A stretch of 36,811 nucleotides of DNA, from positions 1 through 36,811 of IMG/VR virus record IMGVR_UViG_3300021963_000339, one strand, 5' to 3'. This DNA comes from a virus. The notes below the pieces were generated by a model. The model did no database searches and was not told the DNA's origin. It was given only the letters and a program-made list of their open reading frames with translations. Of this stretch, positions 17,548-25,600 are shown piece after piece; position 1 is the stretch's first letter, and every line of letters begins with the position of its first letter. The translations under genes and the position numbers were made by a program.

Positions 17548-19164
17548 CTACTCATTCACTCCGCGTATCAAGTCAAGAAACTCACTCAACACGCGTTTCT
17601 TTTGCTGCAACCTACTGAAAAGCTCTTTCTCAAACGAGGTACCCCACATGTGGTGCACTCGGGTCTTGCCATCCGTGTTCAGTCTACGGATTCGTGCGTT
17701 CGCTTGCTCGTACTGCTCCAAGCTGTAGATTGGTGCGTACCAAATAATATCCTTTGCACGGGTCAGTGTCAAGCCGTGCGCGGCGACTTTCGGGTGGGCC
17801 AGCAGCACTTTAATCTTGTTGCTGCTCTGGAACGTGTCAAAGATGTTGTTGCGGGCGGTCCCGGTGACGTCACCGTGCACAGTCGCCACGTCGTACCCGT
17901 CTGCCTGTAGTTTCTCGTACAGCCTGTCTTGCACACCCCGAAGCGGGGAGAACACGATCACCTTTTCACCCGGAGTGTTTTCGTGGATCGTCGTGCCGCC
18001 AAGCTGGTTCTTTGCACCCCGGAGAGTCGAGCCCGTGACACCGATCTCCTCCATGACTTCCTTCAGCGTATCGTACCGCCCCGTGAAGTCGAGGTTCACC
18101 CGGTCCCCGTCGTTCCCGTAGACAACTCCACAGCATATCTGCAAGAGCTTCGTGAGTACCACCGCCATGTTCGGTGCGGACACGTCGTGGGACAGCAGCA
18201 CCGCTCGCTCTTTCATCTCCCGGAACGCTCGTATCTGCTCGGGGGACAGCGGGCACTCGTGGTCAAGGAAGACCGTGTCGGGCAGGTCCGTACACTCCTC
18301 CAGCGCGTACCGGATAGAGGGCTGCAGCACTCTCTGGCATGTTTCCATAGCGTCGGGCCTCGGCACCCACCGGAAGGTCGACACCTTGTTCATCACATGA
18401 TCCCTGAACGCCGTGAAGCTGCGGGGAACCGTCGGGCTGTTGACCAGTCGTGCCAACGTCCACGCATCAACGGGCGACTGAGAGATGGGGGTACCCGTCA
18501 TTAGCCACAGCCACGCGTTGCGCTCGTTCATCCAGTTGAAGAATATCTTGAACCGCTGCGACCCCGGGGTCTTCAGCGCCGTGGCCTCGTCGTAGATCAC
18601 TAAGTCGATGTCACCGAGATAGTCCTTGATGATGTTGAACCCGTCATGGTTGACGATGAAGAACTGCACCCCGGGGGTCTGCAGCTTGGCCAACCGCTGC
18701 GGCTTGGACCCCACCAGTACTTCAAAGCTGCGGTGCGGTAGGTGGTGCCTGAGTTCCTTCCCCCACACGATCTTCACCGTGCTCAAGGGGGCCACGATCA
18801 GCACCTTGCGTATGATCTTCTCGCGCAGGAGAAAGTCCGCCCCCCACAATGCCGACAGCGACTTGCCCGTACCGGGCGCGTTGAGGCACAGCATCCGGCG
18901 GTTCGTGGTCATGAACGCAGAGGTCTGCTTCTGGTGCTCCATCGCCTTCACGCGAGCGGGCCAGTGATAGTACGACAGGATGGGCGCGGGGGCCTTGCGG
19001 AACCCCATGTTACGCAGCACCAGAGATTCCTCCACACCGTGCGGTACTGCGGTCAGCGTTTGCCCGTCAAGATGAAACACCTTCGCGTGAGGTATGGCCT
19101 CGACGATTTCGTCGTGTTTGGCAGTGCGTATTACTAGCTTACGTTGTCCTTCTACGATCTGCAT
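17548..19164 (-). CDS. SF2 (SNF2/DEAD-like) DNA helicase
   Basis: A 538-residue superfamily 2 helicase. It shows a Q-type motif (EHQKQ near 76-80), Walker A APGTGKS at 96-102, motif II DEAT at 192-195, motif III MTGTP at 222-226 and a motif VI-like QANARIRR near 490. The C-terminal RecA-like domain includes KVIVFSPLRG. It probably remodels or unwinds replicating DNA with the polymerase and primase of this block. The chosen ATG at 19164 has GGAG five bases upstream; a longer frame starting at 19179 lacks a better site. It overlaps the VRR-NUC gene by 13 bases, so the helicase and nuclease may act together, as VRR-NUC and SF2 domains often do. Confidence 0.9.
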   Translation of the reverse strand: MQIVEGQRKLVIRTAKHDEIVEAIPHAKVFHLDGQTLTAVPHGVEESLVLRNMGFRKAPAPILSYYHWPARVKAMEHQKQTSAFMTTNRRMLCLNAPGTGKSLSALWGADFLLREKIIRKVLIVAPLSTVKIVWGKELRHHLPHRSFEVLVGSKPQRLAKLQTPGVQFFIVNHDGFNIIKDYLGDIDLVIYDEATALKTPGSQRFKIFFNWMNERNAWLWLMTGTPISQSPVDAWTLARLVNSPTVPRSFTAFRDHVMNKVSTFRWVPRPDAMETCQRVLQPSIRYALEECTDLPDTVFLDHECPLSPEQIRAFREMKERAVLLSHDVSAPNMAVVLTKLLQICCGVVYGNDGDRVNLDFTGRYDTLKEVMEEIGVTGSTLRGAKNQLGGTTIHENTPGEKVIVFSPLRGVQDRLYEKLQADGYDVATVHGDVTGTARNNIFDTFQSSNKIKVLLAHPKVAAHGLTLTRAKDIIWYAPIYSLEQYEQANARIRRLNTDGKTRVHHMWGTSFEKELFSRLQQKKRVLSEFLDLIRGVNE

Positions 19165-19472
19165 ATAGTCTCCACCCACTCTGTGAACTCGGCGCTAAAG
19201 CCCGATAGGTTGCTGTCGTTGACCACCCACACCTTGGTACCAACCGCACGCAGATTGATGATCTGCCGTGCTTGCCAGTCACTCAGCGTGTTTTTGCCAA
19301 ACTTCGTTTCGATGGCGAATGCTCGACCCGGAAACGCCACACCCATGAAGTCTGGGATACCCATCACTCCAAACCCCGTCGGCACAGGCATGAAGAACCA
19401 CACGACGTCCTTTTCCACGTACGGCTTCATGATCTCCTTCACGCCCTTCTTCACGTCCTTTTCGTTCTTCAC
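19152..19472 (-). CDS. VRR-NUC (PD-(D/E)XK) nuclease
   Basis: A 106-residue VRR-NUC domain protein. GIPD at 38-41, the catalytic E-T-K at 55-57 and the following glutamines (QARQ, 67-70) match this Holliday-junction/structure-specific nuclease family. The start is GTG 19472 in a GTGA overlap with the upstream stop; longer in-frame extensions lie inside the neighbour. At this length it is a stand-alone domain, typical of phages. It is embedded between a Cys-rich protein and the helicase, consistent with a role in processing replication or recombination branches. Confidence 0.88.
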   Translation of the reverse strand: MKNEKDVKKGVKEIMKPYVEKDVVWFFMPVPTGFGVMGIPDFMGVAFPGRAFAIETKFGKNTLSDWQARQIINLRAVGTKVWVVNDSNLSGFSAEFTEWVETICRS

Positions 19473-19684
19473 TGCTTCACCGACCCGTGGTACAGCGCGA
19501 GATTCTGCGCATGGTCTTCCGCCGCCCGGTCCATATCCATGCACGTTTCTTCTGGCAACGTGTCAAATGCATGCGCTTCGCATACCTGAAGACACACCTG
19601 CGCTTCGGGGCACCACGCCATATCCGCAGCAAGGGCCTCGCAACCAACCACGTGGCACACGTCGAATGATTTTGCAGAGGTCAT
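19469..19684 (-). CDS. Small Cys/His-rich putative zinc-binding protein
   Basis: A 71-residue protein with C10, C15, C25, C31, C35, H38 and C48, enough for one or two metal sites. The C-terminal third is acidic. ATG 19684 overlaps the stop of the PD-(D/E)XK gene (ATGA) and its own stop overlaps the GTG of the VRR-NUC gene, so it lies between two nucleases in one coupled string. It could be an adaptor or regulator of either nuclease. This is inference; no family is recognised. Confidence 0.75.
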   Translation of the reverse strand: MTSAKSFDVCHVVGCEALAADMAWCPEAQVCLQVCEAHAFDTLPEETCMDMDRAAEDHAQNLALYHGSVKQ

Positions 19685-20373
19685 CTCGTTCTCCTGTCGG
19701 GGCAGATTCCTTTGGCGGGGCACCAGTTGCACAACGGAGACGGCTTGGACTTGAACACCCCTAGGTCCACTGCGTCTTGCACAGCGGCCAAACGTGGGTC
19801 GAGTGAACCCCACAGATCCGGAAGATCGTCCCTGCTAAACCGCATGGTGGTTACATCGTCGTACAAGAGCCAGATGAACGCGGTGGTTACTTTGTTCACC
19901 TTCGGGAACATTGCCATCACCATACAGGCGAACAGTTTCAGTTGTAGCGGGTTATCCCTGACCTTACCCGTCTTCCAGTCACCGATGAACGCCGTGTCCC
20001 CGTCCACAATCAGCACGTCCGCTATACCGCGCAGCCACACCTCAGGGGCAAACCAGTCGCACGGGTCCCGGTCCGCGTCGAGGGCCATCTGGTACTCGAA
20101 GTACTTATCCCCCGGCTGTCTAAGGATCGCATTTGCCACGGGTAGGAATTTGGTTATCTCCCGGTACTTCTCCCCGTCGCTCAGCGCCGACTCGGCTACA
20201 GCCACGCCCGCCACTACTGCTTTGGAGTAATCCTCCAGTGCTTCGTGGACCCGAGTCCCATACACCGTGGCTTCACTGCCGGAGTCCGTCACGTCCTTCA
20301 GCACGTACAGGTGCTCGAACTTGGTACCGCACTGCTCGAACGTCGACAGGCGTGAGTACGAGAGTGCGATCAC
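19681..20373 (-). CDS. PD-(D/E)XK nuclease with 4-Cys (Fe-S type) cluster, RecB/Cas4-like
   Basis: A 230-residue nuclease. SYSRLSTFEQC opens the fold, GTRVH at 39-43 supplies the His, GIAD ends at D119, GDWKTGK gives D132 and K134, and Q144 follows. C15 together with C215, C218 and C224 forms the widely spaced four-cysteine set seen in AddB, Cas4 and related exonucleases, where it holds a 4Fe-4S cluster. Phages use such proteins in recombination and DNA end processing. ATG 20373 overlaps the upstream stop by four bases. All expected catalytic residues are present. Confidence 0.9.
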   Translation of the reverse strand: MIALSYSRLSTFEQCGTKFEHLYVLKDVTDSGSEATVYGTRVHEALEDYSKAVVAGVAVAESALSDGEKYREITKFLPVANAILRQPGDKYFEYQMALDADRDPCDWFAPEVWLRGIADVLIVDGDTAFIGDWKTGKVRDNPLQLKLFACMVMAMFPKVNKVTTAFIWLLYDDVTTMRFSRDDLPDLWGSLDPRLAAVQDAVDLGVFKSKPSPLCNWCPAKGICPDRRTR

Positions 20374-20537
20374 GCTATCCCCCGTGCCGCAGCGATGGTG
20401 TCTAGGTCGGAGTCCTGCTCTTTGATCTTGTCCCTAGCGATCCCCAGTACGACGGCCAAACGCAACTCCAGTGGAGTAGCGTCCTGTTTCCACAGCGTGA
20501 AGTGGATGAGTTCTTCTGGTGTCATGTTGTTGATCAT
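20370..20537 (-). CDS. Small hypothetical protein
   Basis: A 55-residue, mainly helical protein. ATG 20537 overlaps the polymerase stop (ATGA) and its stop overlaps the nuclease start. It begins MINNMTPEEL, similar to the MTP-[AE]-E starts of two small genes at 25.3-25.7 kb, which hints at related small phage domains. Its codons include one copy of the 15-bp palindrome (20464-20478). No function can be read. Confidence 0.75.
   Translation of the reverse strand: MINNMTPEELIHFTLWKQDATPLELRLAVVLGIARDKIKEQDSDLDTIAAARGIA
20464..20478. repeat. Intragenic palindrome copy in the 55-aa gene
   Basis: AACTCCAGTGGAGTA, one mismatch, read as Thr-Pro-Leu-Glu in a different phase from the copy at 15254. 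Confidence 0.45.
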
Positions 20538-22384
20538 TTCGCCTCCCCATACGATTGTCCGATACCAACTTCCCCGTTGAGGGGGATAAGTCCTCTGCAC
20601 CATGCAGGCGCAAGACGCAAACACTCAAGCATGTAATCCGCGCAAGCCTGCGCTTGTTCGTCCGGGACCACGCACACAATCTCGTCGTGGACCGTTAGGG
20701 CCACGGGGTACTTCCTATGTACTCTGCACAGTTGCCACATCACTATATGCCTCGCGGCGTGCTGGGACAGGTTCTCTACCACTTTGCCGTCGTAAATCTT
20801 CACGCGGTTACGACCCTGCGTGTACTCCCAGTCCCCTTCCGCATTCTTGGCAAGGTCCTTGTACACAACCCCCACGTCACCGGGGTGGGAAAAGCCACTG
20901 TGGTTGGTCAAGAACCAACCGTTCACATCGACTGACTGTAGCACGTCCCCGCGTTTTATGTTGTGCAAAATCTGCCGTCCGCAGTGCCGCCACAAGGCAA
21001 CCACCTTGTCATGCGTTTCCCGGTACAACCCGATGATCTCCATGCACTGCGCTTGGTCGAACTCTACTTTACCCTGTATACGTAGCATGTTCTGGAATGC
21101 CTCCCACCCTGCACCGTACCCTAGAGATAACTCCGACACCTTGCCCACCGTACGAGCCGTCTTGTCTTCCTTGCCGACGGTCCGGCCGAACACGATGGAC
21201 GCGAAGTCGCAGTACACGTCGCTCACCGCATTGTCACCTTGTGCGTCGTACAGGCGAATCTTGTCCACGATGTCCGTCTGGCCCGACATCACCATGTTGG
21301 TCCGTAGCTCGATGTTGGACGAGTCCCCAACAACCACCTTGTACCCCGGCGGGGCAATCATGGCTTCACGCAACACCCGATCCGCACCACGGCTGGGAAT
21401 GTTCTGCATGTTGATCTTGTTGCCGCCGCTCATGCGGCCGGTGGTCTTGGCCCCCCAGTAGTTGAGATACACGGGCAACCCAACCCCGCGCAGCCCGGTG
21501 TCCAGCATCATCTGCGCCCGGGTTTCCGCAATGGTCGTCTTGACCCCCAGTCGTGCTGCCATGAGGTTCTGGACATTCACGCTGGGGTGGTTGAGGAGGT
21601 CGGTAAACTCCTTGTCCGTCTTGGCAAACGCGAACGTCCGCTTGCCTGTAGCGCGGCTTGTCTTCATAGGGGCTTGCACCCCGTGCGCTGCCAGTCTAGC
21701 CGCAAACAGGGCGTTCGACATGATCGAGTCCTTCCCCACGCTACCCGCCACCAGCAGGGCTTCCTTCTCGTCCACGATACGCTGCCGGTACTCGGTTATC
21801 TTGCCCACGTCCAGCCGGAACTGCGGCTCGGTGAACATCCGTATCGTGGCGTCCAGTATCACTGCCTCGACCAACGGAAACTGGGGCTCCAGCGTTTGGT
21901 ATATCTCGTACGTCAGCGCCACGTCGTTGCAGCAGTAATCCCCATACTCCGCCAACTCCTGTGGAGTAAAGTCCGCCAACCGCTTACCCTTGGCCGTGAG
22001 GACGTACCCCCCTTTCCGGCCTTGGACCAGTTCTTTAGCGACAGAGTCCAGACTGTGCGACGTGAGCCAAGGGCGCAGCGCCTTCGCCATACCCAGCGTG
22101 TCGGACCACTGCGCCGGGCGTATGCCGAACTTCTGTGCCAGTATGAACCCATCAAACAGCGTGTTGTGGCAGAGCACCTGCTTGTCCTTCCACCACTCGC
22201 GGTCGTGTAGCCTAGGGTCCGACGTACCCGCAGCCCACGACGTGGGGCCCATACCCACCTTAATGCCCACACCGATTACCTCGAAGCGCGGGTCCAGTAT
22301 GTACGCGTCCGTCTGCATCTTCGACAGGGAATACTCGGTGTCGTAGTACGTCTCAAAGTCCAGCGTGACAAGGGTTGTACTCAT
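20534..22384 (-). CDS. Family A DNA polymerase with 3'-5' exonuclease domain
   Basis: A 616-residue replicative polymerase. The exonuclease motifs are intact: DFETY at 9-13, NTLFDG around 74-79 and YCCND at 150-154. The polymerase domain has motif A GDSSNIELR (D354), motif B from R411 through GKVSELSLGYG and motif C TVHDE (HDE 566-568). Motif A is normally DYSQIELR, so Tyr-to-Ser and Gln-to-Asn changes sit next to the catalytic Asp. The length fits phage enzymes lacking the 5'-3' exonuclease of Pol I. ATG 22384 overlaps the upstream zinc-protein gene by four bases. It is the head of the replication block. Confidence 0.95.
   Translation of the reverse strand: MSTTLVTLDFETYYDTEYSLSKMQTDAYILDPRFEVIGVGIKVGMGPTSWAAGTSDPRLHDREWWKDKQVLCHNTLFDGFILAQKFGIRPAQWSDTLGMAKALRPWLTSHSLDSVAKELVQGRKGGYVLTAKGKRLADFTPQELAEYGDYCCNDVALTYEIYQTLEPQFPLVEAVILDATIRMFTEPQFRLDVGKITEYRQRIVDEKEALLVAGSVGKDSIMSNALFAARLAAHGVQAPMKTSRATGKRTFAFAKTDKEFTDLLNHPSVNVQNLMAARLGVKTTIAETRAQMMLDTGLRGVGLPVYLNYWGAKTTGRMSGGNKINMQNIPSRGADRVLREAMIAPPGYKVVVGDSSNIELRTNMVMSGQTDIVDKIRLYDAQGDNAVSDVYCDFASIVFGRTVGKEDKTARTVGKVSELSLGYGAGWEAFQNMLRIQGKVEFDQAQCMEIIGLYRETHDKVVALWRHCGRQILHNIKRGDVLQSVDVNGWFLTNHSGFSHPGDVGVVYKDLAKNAEGDWEYTQGRNRVKIYDGKVVENLSQHAARHIVMWQLCRVHRKYPVALTVHDEIVCVVPDEQAQACADYMLECLRLAPAWCRGLIPLNGEVGIGQSYGEAK
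21954..21968. repeat. Intragenic palindrome copy in the polymerase gene
   Basis: AACTCCTGTGGAGTA, one mismatch, read as Thr-Pro-Gln-Glu. Confidence 0.45.
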
Positions 22385-22542
22385 TTCCCGCTGATCCAGC
22401 TAGGTTTGTTTTTATTGAGACACCCTTGGCAGCGCCACGATTTGATGCGTCCGCCTCGGCCCTTGGCTACCAGCTTTACACCCTCATTAAGCTGGCACGA
22501 CCCGCACAGTCCCGGCTTTCGTTCTTTCGGTTCTTTAATCAT
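22381..22542 (-). CDS. Small double-CxxC putative zinc-finger protein
   Basis: A 53-residue basic protein with CGSC near residue 13 and CQGC near 40, a likely four-cysteine zinc ribbon. The ATG at 22542 has GGAG seven bases upstream and overlaps the preceding stop (TGATG). Nearby ATG codons at 22548 are alternatives. It ends inside the polymerase start, so it is coupled to polymerase translation and may bind nucleic acid or the polymerase. That role is inference. Confidence 0.75.
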   Translation of the reverse strand: MIKEPKERKPGLCGSCQLNEGVKLVAKGRGGRIKSWRCQGCLNKNKPSWISGK

Positions 22543-22682
22543 CACCATGCTCCTGTAAGTATTCCTACCATCACGACGACTCCCGCGCCGGTCAGAATCC
22601 CTTGCACCCACATCCACGTTTTCCACATGAGGAAATCCTTCTCTGTGTACACGCGGCACTCGCCCTGCAATACGTTCTTCAT
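22542..22682 (-). CDS. Small single-pass membrane protein
   Basis: A 46-residue protein with a charged N-terminus (about 1-18) and a hydrophobic segment from about 23 to 45 (GILTGAGVVVMVGILTGAW) long enough to cross the membrane. ATG 22682 overlaps the upstream stop (ATGA) with a G-rich stretch about nine bases before it. Function unknown. Confidence 0.65.
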   Translation of the reverse strand: MKNVLQGECRVYTEKDFLMWKTWMWVQGILTGAGVVVMVGILTGAW

Positions 22683-22870
22683 AGTCGCGGCCCCCTGTAT
22701 GGCACTCCTCCAAAGTCCCAAGTGGACTTGGTGTTGATGCCCAGTTCGATCAGCTTGATGTATTTATTGTCTACCGGAATCAGTTTCGGTGGTTTGAGCC
22801 ACGGAGGCATTGCCTCCATGCCTAGCTGCAATGGTGTTGGGGGTTTATTCAGTACTTTCTTTTTAGACAC
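22679..22870 (-). CDS. Small hypothetical protein
   Basis: A 63-residue basic, Pro-rich protein. It starts at GTG 22870, directly after the TAA of the upstream gene, with AAGGAA upstream. The short repeated motif PPWLKPPKLIPVD suggests an extended rather than globular N-terminal half. No family recognised. Confidence 0.65.
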   Translation of the reverse strand: MSKKKVLNKPPTPLQLGMEAMPPWLKPPKLIPVDNKYIKLIELGINTKSTWDFGGVPYRGPRL

Positions 22871-23419
22871 TTAAGTTCCTTCGACCGAATAGCTGCGGGT
22901 AGGAGTCTGCCACTCCCGATTTGGCGCTGGCGTGATCCACGACAAATCGTGCCACACCAACCTGTTGTTGGGGTACGCAATCCACGGGCCTGACTCTAGC
23001 GCAATCACATGATGGTTCTTGTGCTGGTCTGGCGTTTCGCTCCAGCCGGTCTGCATCCAATCCACCGTGAACAAGTAGTTTCCCTTGCGGATCTGCCCAT
23101 CCCGGCCCAGCGCCGTCACCGCATGGTTTTTAAGAAACGGCAGCGCGATCACCGTGAACTCGTATCCGTAGCTGTCCCACCAGCAGGACTGCTCTACAGG
23201 CAGCGGGTCGCATGGCTTGCTGCATATCATGTGAATCGGTACACGCGCCCATTGAGCGCCCGAATCCAGCATGACCTGAAACATGGGTACACGCGCTGGC
23301 TCGGCGCGGAACGCAAATGCTACGGCTGGCGTAAATTCTCCGTGCCCTTGCTTTTCGTCAAACAGGAATTCGTTACGGACAAAACAGGGAGTGTAAGGTG
23401 TGTCGCCTAGCAGAATCAT
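22871..23419 (-). CDS. Hypothetical protein, 182 aa
   Basis: A soluble, aromatic-rich protein with several Trp and Cys residues, including CCDPL-like spacing around 67-80 (CSKPCDPLPVEQSCWW). AAAGGA lies seven bases before ATG 23419. Its beta-rich look and lack of motifs give no function. It is the longest of the accessory genes between the polymerase and the small-gene array. Confidence 0.75.
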   Translation of the reverse strand: MILLGDTPYTPCFVRNEFLFDEKQGHGEFTPAVAFAFRAEPARVPMFQVMLDSGAQWARVPIHMICSKPCDPLPVEQSCWWDSYGYEFTVIALPFLKNHAVTALGRDGQIRKGNYLFTVDWMQTGWSETPDQHKNHHVIALESGPWIAYPNNRLVWHDLSWITPAPNREWQTPTRSYSVEGT

Positions 23420-23428
23420 GGGAGTCCT

Positions 23429-23512
23429 TTATGTACATAGAGCAAGGTAAACTCCTGCGACCAAGCACAGGACAAACAGCGTCCAAAGCGCCCAATCGGG
23501 CCACGGTTTCAC
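23429..23512 (-). CDS. 27-residue membrane peptide
   Basis: A GTG at 23512 in a GTGA overlap opens 27 codons: a short charged start (MKPWPDW) and one hydrophobic helix (LWTLFVLCLVAGVYLAL). AAGGGA lies six bases before the GTG. Small single-helix peptides are common in phage early regions, where some alter the host envelope. Function unknown. Confidence 0.55.
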   Translation of the reverse strand: MKPWPDWALWTLFVLCLVAGVYLALCT

Positions 23513-23541
23513 TTGTTCCCTTCGCGTATGGTGGCGCTCAT
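23509..23541 (-). CDS. Possible 10-codon coupling ORF
   Basis: ATG 23541 overlaps the stop of the 234-residue gene and has AAGGAG eight bases upstream. It encodes MSATIREGNK and ends in a GTGA overlap with the next gene. It may serve only to carry ribosomes to the membrane-peptide start. Confidence 0.35.
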   Translation of the reverse strand: MSATIREGNK

Positions 23542-24242
23542 TTTGATGGCTCCTTTGCGTCACGATAGCGATCCACTAAATCGTCAAACTGATGGACACC
23601 CATCAGCGCCTCGTTGTACAACGCAGAAAACTTTCTTGGGTTGAGTGTGCGTAGGTATTCGTACCGTGCTGCGCGGTCGTAGAGTTCAGCGCCCGGCAAC
23701 TGCTGCGCCCAGTCAGGACGATCTGGCGCTCCCGTTGCGGATGGGGGCGCGTCATGGGAGCAGTCTGAATGCAGGATTTCGTGCTCAGTCGTATGACCGA
23801 ACAGTTCATTCGCATATCGAATGCCGCTTGCCTGCTGCTCCTTTGTCAACCTCGCCAGCAGCATTTTTCTGGCTTGCAGAAACATCGGATTTGACGATCC
23901 GGTATACCGCCAAAGGCAACCGTAGGATTGTTGTATAGAGGATCGCGCCTCAATCAACTGCTCCAACAGCGCATCGCGTTCGTGCTCGGCCCTCTGTGTG
24001 CGGCCTTGAAACTGCGGCAGGAGTCGCTGTTTGAGATCCGCCAGTTCTTCCACGGCAGAGCAACTGCCGGGTGTCGGACAGCCCCTCGGCTCAAGGCCAA
24101 TCGCCCCCATCTCCGACGGCAGCGCGTCGATCTGGTTTATGAAATGGGAGATGAGGCTGTCATCTCCGCGAGTTTCCTCGCTGCCGTCGATTTGCGACAG
24201 CAACCACTCGCGCAGGTCTTCAAAACGCATAAGCCGGTTCAT
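23538..24242 (-). CDS. Hypothetical protein, 234 aa
   Basis: A charged helical protein. Residues about 65-110 (ELADLKQRLLPQFQGRTQRAE) look able to form a coiled coil. The C-terminal part is rich in Asp, Arg and Tyr. ATG 24242 overlaps the upstream stop. Codon use and frame purity over 700 bases support a real gene. No family is recognised. Confidence 0.75.
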   Translation of the reverse strand: MNRLMRFEDLREWLLSQIDGSEETRGDDSLISHFINQIDALPSEMGAIGLEPRGCPTPGSCSAVEELADLKQRLLPQFQGRTQRAEHERDALLEQLIEARSSIQQSYGCLWRYTGSSNPMFLQARKMLLARLTKEQQASGIRYANELFGHTTEHEILHSDCSHDAPPSATGAPDRPDWAQQLPGAELYDRAARYEYLRTLNPRKFSALYNEALMGVHQFDDLVDRYRDAKEPSK

Positions 24243-24478
24243 TCAATCCGCCATTTGGCAAGCACGTTACGGGCAGTTTCCCATCGCGTTGTCTCTGGTT
24301 GCATTCCTGCTGGAGTCGGGCCGCAGAGCGCCACCAGCGCCGCCTGTTGCTCTCTGATGCAAGCGAGTAGGGCGGTGGTAGTCTCCCTGTTAATCGTCGG
24401 CAGATTTGTCTGCATCACGCGCTCAAGTTCTGCCACCATTTCGGCAAAGCGGCGCGATGGGGCAAGGGGGCTACTCAT
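24239..24478 (-). CDS. Small hypothetical helical protein
   Basis: A 79-residue protein, ATG 24478, overlapping both neighbours by four bases. It is mostly helical with a single Cys pair (C40, C52). No motif gives a function. Confidence 0.7.
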   Translation of the reverse strand: MSSPLAPSRRFAEMVAELERVMQTNLPTINRETTTALLACIREQQAALVALCGPTPAGMQPETTRWETARNVLAKWRIE

Positions 24479-24687
24479 TTCTTCTCCTTTATCAAAGCGT
24501 GTAAACGGTCTTCAATGTTCGGGCCTACAGCGCCGCGTCCCCACATATCGTAACGCCTGACATCAATAGTCAAGTCACCGTTGATGCTGTGCTTGAGCAG
24601 TCGTCCTATCTCAGCGCAACTAGCTGTGAATTGTTTCGGTGCTTCGTCTGGTGGGCACACGGTGAATGTGTAGGGTAATTTAGCCAC
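24475..24687 (-). CDS. Small hypothetical protein
   Basis: A 70-residue protein with a beta-rich start (KLPYTFTVCPPDEA) and a basic C-terminal helix. GTG 24687 is chosen because GAGGAG lies seven bases upstream; an in-frame ATG at 24702 has no such site. It overlaps the upstream gene slightly. No family recognised. Confidence 0.65.
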   Translation of the reverse strand: MAKLPYTFTVCPPDEAPKQFTASCAEIGRLLKHSINGDLTIDVRRYDMWGRGAVGPNIEDRLHALIKEKK

Positions 24688-24901
24688 CGTTCTTCTCCTC
24701 ATCACCAATCTTCACGGCCTCAAGGAACTGCGCCAGCGTATAAACGCAAGGCAGAATCAGGTCGCGGCAGATCGCATCGTGTACATCAGACTCAGTTATG
24801 CCCTGCGCTAAAAGTTTAAGCGCACCGAGTCGCTCACTAACAAGCATATCAAGGTGGTCGAAGTCGAGTCGTTTCACTTTTTTAATGTTTTCGTATTTCA
24901 C
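24680..24901 (-). CDS. Small hypothetical acidic protein
   Basis: A 73-residue helical protein starting at GTG 24901 in a GTGA overlap, with GGGGGA upstream. It begins with a basic patch (KYENIKKVKRLD) and ends acidic. Function unknown. Confidence 0.7.
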   Translation of the reverse strand: MKYENIKKVKRLDFDHLDMLVSERLGALKLLAQGITESDVHDAICRDLILPCVYTLAQFLEAVKIGDEEKNGG

Positions 24902-25290
24902 AAGTCCCCCTTACGCTTTTTGTACTTCTGCGTGTACCCGTCATTGCCAAGCCACCGATCAAGCTGCGCCCTCCAATCCCTTACCTGATCTTCACAAACC
25001 AAAATAAGATAAGGAGTCCCGCGCTTTGTTGCTGCAATTTCCATCTCAGCGTATGCAGCATCGAACCCCTTCCATTTGCCCAGTTGATGCAACGTGAGAA
25101 CTTCGTCAAGGTAATACCAATTTTCAATCGGTGTTGCTGGCGCGGGTTTAACGCGAGGCCAGTCTGCAAGTGCTTTGTCTGCCTCCGCTGGAGTCATTTT
25201 CATTTCTTCACCCTCCGGAATCCTGTCAAATATAGCTTGGCCCTTGTCGTAGAACCCTTTGGTTTTCCCCGTGCTGTTATCTATACTCAT
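24898..25290 (-). CDS. Hypothetical protein, 130 aa
   Basis: A soluble mixed alpha/beta protein with many Trp and Tyr residues. The C-terminal 30 residues are strongly basic (YTQKYKKRKGD). ATG 25290 overlaps the upstream stop. An internal ATG (MKMTPAEADKAL) at about residue 30 resembles the MTPAEK start of the gene directly upstream, so a shorter form is possible. Confidence 0.7.
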   Translation of the reverse strand: MSIDNSTGKTKGFYDKGQAIFDRIPEGEEMKMTPAEADKALADWPRVKPAPATPIENWYYLDEVLTLHQLGKWKGFDAAYAEMEIAATKRGTPYLILVCEDQVRDWRAQLDRWLGNDGYTQKYKKRKGDL

Positions 25291-25442
25291 TTCTTCACCC
25301 TCCTGACTTTAAGTACCTTCGGTGCCCACTTGAACACATCCGGTAAAGCTTCCTTAAGTTTCGGCACTCGGTTCTGTGGGTGCAGCACCCACCGTGTGTC
25401 TAGCCACTTGATGGCTTCGGATAACTTTTCTGCTGGTGTCAT
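25287..25442 (-). CDS. Small basic hypothetical protein (MTPAEK type)
   Basis: A 51-residue protein with a helical MTPAEKLSEAIKWLD start and a very basic end (VLKVRRVKK). The ATG at 25442 overlaps the upstream stop. Its N-terminus is similar to those of the genes at 25597-25734 and 20370-20537. Function unknown. Confidence 0.7.
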   Translation of the reverse strand: MTPAEKLSEAIKWLDTRWVLHPQNRVPKLKEALPDVFKWAPKVLKVRRVKK

Positions 25443-25600
25443 GTTATTTTCTCTTTTGTCACTCGGTAGCAACCATCAGTAAGTGCCACGCCCCCTTTGG
25501 CAGCACAGGCAGACCGCTCTGCGTCAGCGATATACACCAAGTAGACACACAGTACCGCCCAGAGCAAAAGAAGCAACGTAAGTGCAAAACGAGCCTTCAT
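25439..25600 (-). CDS. Small membrane-anchored protein
   Basis: A 53-residue protein with a basic start (MKARF) and a hydrophobic stretch from about 5 to 25 rich in Leu and Val, followed by a short Cys-containing outer part (C32, C45). This could be a membrane anchor or an uncleaved signal. It overlaps both neighbours in the ATGA manner. Confidence 0.65.
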   Translation of the reverse strand: MKARFALTLLLLLWAVLCVYLVYIADAERSACAAKGGVALTDGCYRVTKEKIT

